DNA of 63,895 nucleotides, taken from the NCBI GenBank assembly GCA_000720805.1, contig JODI01000048.1:1-63895 (forward strand), read 5' to 3'. Made by a program: the position numbers and the translations under genes. Shown here piece after piece: positions 59,429-63,895 of the stretch. The DNA comes from Streptomyces violaceoruber. Lineage in GTDB: Bacteria; Actinomycetota; Actinomycetes; Streptomycetales; Streptomycetaceae. Numbering within the stretch: the first letter of the stretch is position 1; each line of letters begins with the position of its first letter. The notes beneath the pieces are model-generated. The model made no database searches, was not told where the DNA came from, and was given only the letters and a program-made list of their open reading frames with translations.

Positions 59429-61027
59429 TCAGTTCCCGGCGCCGCCGCCGCCGTCGACCCCGCCGTCCCCCGTGACGCCCCCGGCGGTGGGGTCCGACGG
59501 AGCCGCGGTCGTCGGGTTCTCCGGCGGTGGGGAGGTCGTCGGGTCGTCCGTCGGTGCGGAGGTCGTCGGGTCGTCCGTCGGCTCGTCGGTGGGGTCCTGC
59601 GAGGCCGGCTGAGACGGCGTGTACGACGGCCGGGACGACGGCGTGTAGCCCGGACCGGACCCCGTGCCCGTGTCGTAGTCCGTGTCCGGGTCGGTGGGCT
59701 CGTCGCTCGGCTCGTCGCTCGGCGTCTCGCTGGGCGTCTCTTTGTCGGTGGTCTGCGAGGTGGTCGGCGACGTGCTCTTGCTGGGGTCGCCGCCGCCCGG
59801 GTTGTCGCCGCCCTGGAGCGCCAGCGCCACGCCCGCCGCGATGGCGATCACCGCGAGGACGGCCAGGATCCACAGCTTGCCGCGGCCGCCGCCGCCCCGG
59901 TTGCCGTGCCCCTCGAAGCCGCCCTCGTCCCCGCCGCCGTAGCGGTTGGGCAGGATCGGCTGCGGGATCTGCGTGGTGCCGGAGGAGTCGCCCCCGGGGT
60001 GCGGCAGTACGGCCGTGCCGGCCAGGCCCGCCGCCGGGGTGTGCCGGCCGTCGTGCGTGTCGACGGGGCCGGTGTTCCAGGTGCCGGTGTGGCCGCCCTG
60101 CTCGTACAGCATCTGCAGGCCGTACTGGACCAGGCCGCGCATCTCCTCGGCCGTCTGGAACCGGTCGTCCGGCTCCTTGGCGAGGGAGCGCATGACGAGG
60201 CCGTCGAGTTCCGGCGGGACGCCGTCGGAGACCTGCGACGGCGGCGTCGGGATGTCCTGGACGTGCTGGTAGACCACCGACAGCGGGGTCTCACCGGTGA
60301 ACGGGGGCCGCAGCGCGAGGAGTTCGTACAGCAGACAGCCCGTGGCGTACAGGTCGGAGCGGTGGTCGACGGCCTTGCCGAGCGCCTGCTCGGGGGAGAG
60401 GTACTGCGGGGTGCCCATGACCATGCCGGTCTGCGTCATCGTCGTGGACGCCCCGTGCAGGGCGCGGGCGATGCCGAAGTCCATCACCTTGACCGCGCCG
60501 TTGTGCGTGATGATGACGTTGGCGGGCTTGATGTCGCGGTGCACGATGCCGTGCTGGTGCGAGTAGGCGAGCGCCTCCAGGACGCCGGAGACGATGATCA
60601 GGGCCTGCTCGGGACCCGGCGCCTCGGCGTTGAGGAGCAGGTCGCGAATGGTGCGGCCCTCGACGATCTCCATGACGATGTACGGCACGGACTGGCCGCC
60701 GACGAAGTCCTCGCCGGAGTCGTACACGGCGACGATCGCGTGGTGGTTGAGGCCGGCGACGGACTGGGCCTCGCGCGTGAAGCGGGCCTTGGAGGTCGGG
60801 TCCTCGGCGAGGTCGGCGCGCAGCAGCTTGACCGCCACGGTGCGTCCGAGGCGTACGTCCTCGGCCGCGAAGACCTCGGCCATGCCGCCCCGGCCGAGTC
60901 TGCGGGTCAGCCGGTATCGGCCGTCCCCGACCAGTCCGCCGTTCCCCCACATTTCCGGCGCATCTGACATCCCGCCGCCAGTCGCCTCGGGGTCGGACGG
61001 GCCCTGAGCGCGCTGCTGCTGTGCCAT
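59429..61027 (-). CDS. Transmembrane Ser/Thr protein kinase
   Basis: 532 residues. Kinase domain about 37-300: glycine loop GRGGMAEVF, Lys67, catalytic HRDIKPAN with Asp165, DFG at 183-185 and GTPQYLSPEQ. A Gly-rich juxtamembrane segment is followed by one transmembrane helix (LWILAVLAVIAIAAGVALAL, about 390) and an external Thr/Pro/Ser/Asp-rich tail (PSDEPSDEPTDPDTDYD) with no recognised folded domain. It resembles Streptomyces Pkn-type kinases that sense the cell surface. A second kinase is divergent 371 bases away. Start ATG 61027 is the first in frame with conserved sequence. Confidence 0.95.
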   Translation of the reverse strand: MAQQQRAQGPSDPEATGGGMSDAPEMWGNGGLVGDGRYRLTRRLGRGGMAEVFAAEDVRLGRTVAVKLLRADLAEDPTSKARFTREAQSVAGLNHHAIVAVYDSGEDFVGGQSVPYIVMEIVEGRTIRDLLLNAEAPGPEQALIIVSGVLEALAYSHQHGIVHRDIKPANVIITHNGAVKVMDFGIARALHGASTTMTQTGMVMGTPQYLSPEQALGKAVDHRSDLYATGCLLYELLALRPPFTGETPLSVVYQHVQDIPTPPSQVSDGVPPELDGLVMRSLAKEPDDRFQTAEEMRGLVQYGLQMLYEQGGHTGTWNTGPVDTHDGRHTPAAGLAGTAVLPHPGGDSSGTTQIPQPILPNRYGGGDEGGFEGHGNRGGGGRGKLWILAVLAVIAIAAGVALALQGGDNPGGGDPSKSTSPTTSQTTDKETPSETPSDEPSDEPTDPDTDYDTGTGSGPGYTPSSRPSYTPSQPASQDPTDEPTDDPTTSAPTDDPTTSPPPENPTTAAPSDPTAGGVTGDGGVDGGGGAGN

Positions 61028-61398
61028 CAGTCCTCGCCGTCGTTTCTGCCCGCGGTGCGCGCGGTGTTGTTACGGTCTCCGTCGGCCACGCTACAGCCTC
61101 CGCGCAAGCCTCCGGTCCGGGAAGGCCCCGGGGGCCGACCCGAGGCCGACCGGCCATCAAACCTTCAGAACATACCGGTGTGCAAATCCTGTGTGCCGGC
61201 CGCACGGCAGCTGTAACGCTTCCGCGACGCTTCTTTCGCGTACGGTCACGGAACGGGCACCGAGCTTGACGTGTCAGTGCCCTCGGGCAGACTTGGCCGG
61301 GAATAGCCCATTGGATCAACGACTTTTCGGGATCCTGTGGATCGACGACTCGGCACCCACCATCGCCGGCGTCTGGAAGGCTACGGGGGACGCAGAAC
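61028..61398. other. Shared divergent promoter region of the two kinase genes; no gene seen
   Basis: 371 bases between divergent starts. TTGACG at 61268-61273 points toward the plus-strand kinase, with only weak -10 candidates 17-18 bases on. GACGCTTCTTTCGCGTACGGTC (about 61222) is the least GC-rich part. No ORF or strong hairpin is evident, and long leaders on both sides are likely. Confidence 0.5.
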
Positions 61399-63075
61399 AT
61401 GAGCCAGGACGCCGCACACGGCCGGTATGCGGGGCGGGCGCTGGCGGGCGGCCGCTATCAACTGCGCGACCTGCTCGGCGAAGGCGGCATGGCCTCGGTC
61501 CACCTCGCGTACGACGCGGTGCTCGACCGCCAGGTCGCGATCAAGACCCTCCACACCGAGCTGGGCCGCGAGCAGGCCTTCCGCGAGCGCTTCCGCCGCG
61601 AGGCCCAGGCCGTGGCCAAGCTCACGCACACCAACATCGTCTCGGTCTTCGACACCGGCGAGGACGAGCTCGACGGCACGACCATGCCGTACATCGTCAT
61701 GGAGTACGTCGAGGGCCAGCCCCTCGGCTCCGTGCTGAACGCGGACGTACGGCAGTACGGCGCGATGCCCGCCGACAAGGCGCTGAAGATCACCGCGGAC
61801 GTGCTGGCGGCGCTGGAGATCAGCCATGAGATGGGGCTGGTCCACCGCGACATCAAGCCGGGCAACGTGATGATGACCAAACGCGGGGTCATCAAGGTCA
61901 TGGACTTCGGTATCGCGCGCGCCATGCAGTCCGGGGTCACCTCCATGACCCAGACCGGCATGGTCGTCGGCACCCCGCAGTACCTCTCGCCGGAGCAGGC
62001 CCTCGGACGCGGGGTGGACGCCCGCTCGGACCTCTACTCGGTCGGCATCATGCTGTTCCAGCTGGTCACCGGGCGGCTCCCGTTCGACGCGGACTCACCG
62101 CTGGCGATCGCGTACGCACACGTCCAGGAGGAGCCGGTCGCTCCCTCGTCGGTCAACCGCGCCCTGCCGCCGGCCGTGGACGCGCTGGTCGCCCGCGCGC
62201 TGAAGAAGAACCCGAACGAGCGCTTCCCCAGCGCCGAGGCCATGCGCGACGAGTGCCTGCGCGTGGCCTCGTCCTTCCAGCCGGCCGCCCCGAGCATCGT
62301 CCCCGGGGCCCAGACACCGAGCGGCGCCGGCGTCGGCGCCGCCGTGTTCCCGCCGCTCGACCAGCCGCCGTCGCCGCCCCAGGGCCACGTCCGGACGCCG
62401 TACCAGCCGACCCCGAACCCGTACGGCAACCCGCCCGCCCCGGCGGCTCCCTCCCCGGGGTCGCCTTCGCACGGGGCGCCTTCTCCGGCGTACGGCTATC
62501 CGCAGCAGGGCGGTTACCAGACGCCCGGCCCGGCCGCGTACGCCCCGCAGCACGGCCCGTCGACGCCGCCGCCGTACAACCTCACGCCCCAGCCCCAGTC
62601 GGCGGGCCCTTCCGGGGGCGGCGGCAAGAGCAACAAGCCGGTGATCATCGGCTCGGTCGTGGTCTCGCTGGTCGCGGTGGGCGGGCTGATCGCGGCGCTG
62701 CTGATGAACGGCGGCGGCAGTGGGAACGAGGGAGGCGGTGGCACCAGCGTCAGCCCCTCGACCTCCTCGTCCACGGTCGCGGGCTACCGCGGACCGGACA
62801 CGACGAAAACGGTCGACACGACCGACTGCACCGAGCCCGAGGAGTCGTACAACGACCCCGACAAAGTGCGGATGCCGGACTTCCAGTACAAGAACTGGGA
62901 CTCGGTCGTCAAGTGCCTTCAGGCCGCCGGCTGGCTCTACCAGGACAACGACGTCGACGAGAACACCTTCGGCGACGGCACCGTGATGAAGCAGTTCCCC
63001 TCGGCCGGCACCGACTTCGACCCGAAGGAGCCGCCGAAGATGCAGTTCGACGTCTCCACGGGCAACCCGGCCTGA
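61399..63075 (+). CDS. Transmembrane Ser/Thr protein kinase with PASTA-like external domain
   Basis: 558 residues. Kinase domain about 19-285: GEGGMASVH, Lys49, HRDIKPGN with Asp151, DFG, GTPQYLSPEQ. Residues 290-410 are a long Pro/Gly/Tyr/Gln-rich linker. One transmembrane helix (VIIGSVVVSLVAVGGLIAAL, about 415-435) leads to an external domain with VRMPDFQYKNWDSVVKCLQAAGW, similar to a PASTA repeat, plus a cysteine pair near 475 and 500. PASTA kinases bind peptidoglycan fragments and control growth. Its kinase domain is closely similar to the divergent neighbour, suggesting duplication. Confidence 0.94.
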   Translation: MSQDAAHGRYAGRALAGGRYQLRDLLGEGGMASVHLAYDAVLDRQVAIKTLHTELGREQAFRERFRREAQAVAKLTHTNIVSVFDTGEDELDGTTMPYIVMEYVEGQPLGSVLNADVRQYGAMPADKALKITADVLAALEISHEMGLVHRDIKPGNVMMTKRGVIKVMDFGIARAMQSGVTSMTQTGMVVGTPQYLSPEQALGRGVDARSDLYSVGIMLFQLVTGRLPFDADSPLAIAYAHVQEEPVAPSSVNRALPPAVDALVARALKKNPNERFPSAEAMRDECLRVASSFQPAAPSIVPGAQTPSGAGVGAAVFPPLDQPPSPPQGHVRTPYQPTPNPYGNPPAPAAPSPGSPSHGAPSPAYGYPQQGGYQTPGPAAYAPQHGPSTPPPYNLTPQPQSAGPSGGGGKSNKPVIIGSVVVSLVAVGGLIAALLMNGGGSGNEGGGGTSVSPSTSSSTVAGYRGPDTTKTVDTTDCTEPEESYNDPDKVRMPDFQYKNWDSVVKCLQAAGWLYQDNDVDENTFGDGTVMKQFPSAGTDFDPKEPPKMQFDVSTGNPA

Positions 63076-63148
63076 TCGCGGCGGAGCAGGCCGAGGGTCC
63101 GGCAGCGTCGGCTGCCGGACCCCGCCCGCTCGTCGTACCTCGGTCCGG

Positions 63149-63691
63149 TCAGAGGTACGGGCCGCCCGAGCGGCCGCCCGCGCGGGGGTCGTCGGTGCCC
63201 TCGGGGCCGCCCACGCCCGGCGGAAGGGCGCGGCGCATCTGCTCCAGCTGGGCGCGCGCGGCCATCTGCTGGGCGAACAGCGTGGTCTGGATCCCATGGA
63301 AGAGACCCTCCAGCCAGCCGACCAACTGGGCCTGGGCGATCCGCAGTTCCGCGTCGCTCGGCGTCGCCTCGTCCGCGAAGGGCAGGGAGAGCCGCTCCAG
63401 CTCCTCGACGAGCTCCGGAGCCAGACCGTCCTCCAGCTCCTTCACCGAACTGGAGTGGATCTCCTTCAGCCGCACCCGGCTCGCCTCGTCGAGGGGAGCC
63501 GCGCGGACCTCTTCGAGCAGCTGCTTGATCATGCTTCCGATCCGCATGACCTTCGCCGGCTGCTCGACCATCTCCGTCACCGGAAGCTCGCGGGAGTCCT
63601 CGTCGCCTCCGCCACCGAGAGTCATTCCGTCCTGACCCACGACCAGGATGTGAGGGTTCTCCGGCGACCGTTCGTTCCTCGGCATCTCCAT
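63149..63691 (-). CDS. bpa: Bacterial proteasome activator Bpa/PafE
   Basis: 180 residues from an ATG at 63691; a GTG at 63712 would add 7. The family core is visible: RIGSMIKQLLEEVRAAPLDEASR, LKEIHSSSVKELEDGLAPELVEELERL and ELRIAQAQLVGWLEGLFHGIQ, a four-helix bundle forming a dodecameric ring. The C-terminus ends GGPYL, matching the GxYL tail that docks in the 20S proteasome and opens its gate. It delivers unfolded or specific proteins without ATP. No proteasome genes are in the window. Convergent with the kinase gene. Confidence 0.94.
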   Translation of the reverse strand: MEMPRNERSPENPHILVVGQDGMTLGGGGDEDSRELPVTEMVEQPAKVMRIGSMIKQLLEEVRAAPLDEASRVRLKEIHSSSVKELEDGLAPELVEELERLSLPFADEATPSDAELRIAQAQLVGWLEGLFHGIQTTLFAQQMAARAQLEQMRRALPPGVGGPEGTDDPRAGGRSGGPYL

Positions 63692-63827
63692 GCCGCCATT
63701 CTCTCGCACCACGACATCTCATCAGCGTGGTGCCCCCGATAAGAGCTGATCCACCCTTCACGACGCCCGTCGACCCTCTGGACCCCTCAGGAATGCCGGG
63801 TTGGTGAGCAAATGCCAGGCTTGTTCC

Positions 63828-63895
63828 GTGACTCCATGGGCGCGGGCGACGGTACTGGTCATCGTGGTCGGGGCGGGTGGCGGCGTGGCCTCGTG
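63828..63895 (+). CDS. 5' end of a membrane protein gene, cut by the window edge
   Basis: A frame opens at GTG 63828 (or in frame at GTG 63804) and runs off the right edge with MTPWARATVLVIVVGAGGG, an N-terminal hydrophobic segment. It is divergent from bpa. The remaining sequence is needed to name it. The start choice is uncertain because no clear ribosome site is seen. Confidence 0.45.
   Translation, partial: MTPWARATVLVIVVGAGGGVAS

Noticed and set aside
1..63895. CRISPR arrays, rRNA or complete insertion sequences
   Set aside because: No regularly spaced identical repeats with unique spacers, no rRNA signature and no intact transposase were seen.

Overview
The window is very GC-rich, packed with genes on both strands, and uses GTG, TTG and ATG starts and G/C-ending codons. 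It carries typical Streptomyces families: an XRE/DUF397/anti-sigma ATPase cluster, SpoIIE-type phosphatases, a LAL regulator, mycothiol-linked enzymes, a BRO-N protein and PASTA-type kinases. It reads as the core chromosome of a Streptomyces. An exact 14-bp parS palindrome (GTTTCACGTGAAAC, 32053-32066) and genes such as metG, aspS, bkdABC and bpa place it in the origin-proximal core rather than in an arm.

Layout. 1-9.4 kb: an unrecognised protein cut by the left edge, a membrane SpoIIE phosphatase, small membrane or secreted proteins, a MocR regulator divergent from an alpha/beta hydrolase with a direct-repeat operator between them, an EEP-family phosphoesterase, and a Tat-exported PhoX-type phosphatase behind a PHO box. 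9.6-15 kb: a vWA (TerF-like) protein with a long AEKPV-rich region, then two adjacent methionyl-tRNA synthetase genes of different structural types. 15-18.9 kb: DUF397 + XRE regulator divergent from an anti-sigma-like ATPase, an Rpn-like PD-(D/E)XK protein, a SnoaL-like protein and a TIGR03086 protein. 19-22.5 kb: a LAL regulator gene between two mobile-element remnants. 22.5-30.2 kb: an extracellular group (pectate lyase, two FG-GAP proteins around a PH-domain protein), an MFS carrier and a Tat-type intradiol dioxygenase.

30.2-39.7 kb: aspS, parS, a four-domain PAS-GAF-SpoIIE-HATPase regulator, an AI-2E/PerM family protein, a decayed BRO-N gene, a pirin, and a DHA2 efflux pump divergent from its probable TetR regulator. 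39.7-50.5 kb: an SseB-like protein, a lipoprotein-type intradiol dioxygenase, a 608-residue acyl-CoA dehydrogenase, an M18 aminopeptidase, a GT2 glycosyltransferase with a 54-residue companion, a cupin/GlxA-type AraC pair, a LURP-one protein, a nitrilase-family amidase and a mycothiol-linked isomerase-like protein. 50.5-63.9 kb: a GntR-MFS operon, a K15-type DD-peptidase, an intact BRO-N gene, the bkdABC branched-chain 2-oxo acid dehydrogenase operon, two divergent Ser/Thr kinases, the proteasome activator Bpa, and the start of a further gene.

No tRNA, rRNA or CRISPR array was recognised, and I found no large uncharacterised multigene system. The more unusual content is the paired MetRS genes, the intact/decayed BRO-N pair, the LAL gene flanked by mobile debris, the parS site with GATC-containing repeats beside it, and several well-formed operators. 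Family assignments rest on recognised motifs, not on database searches.
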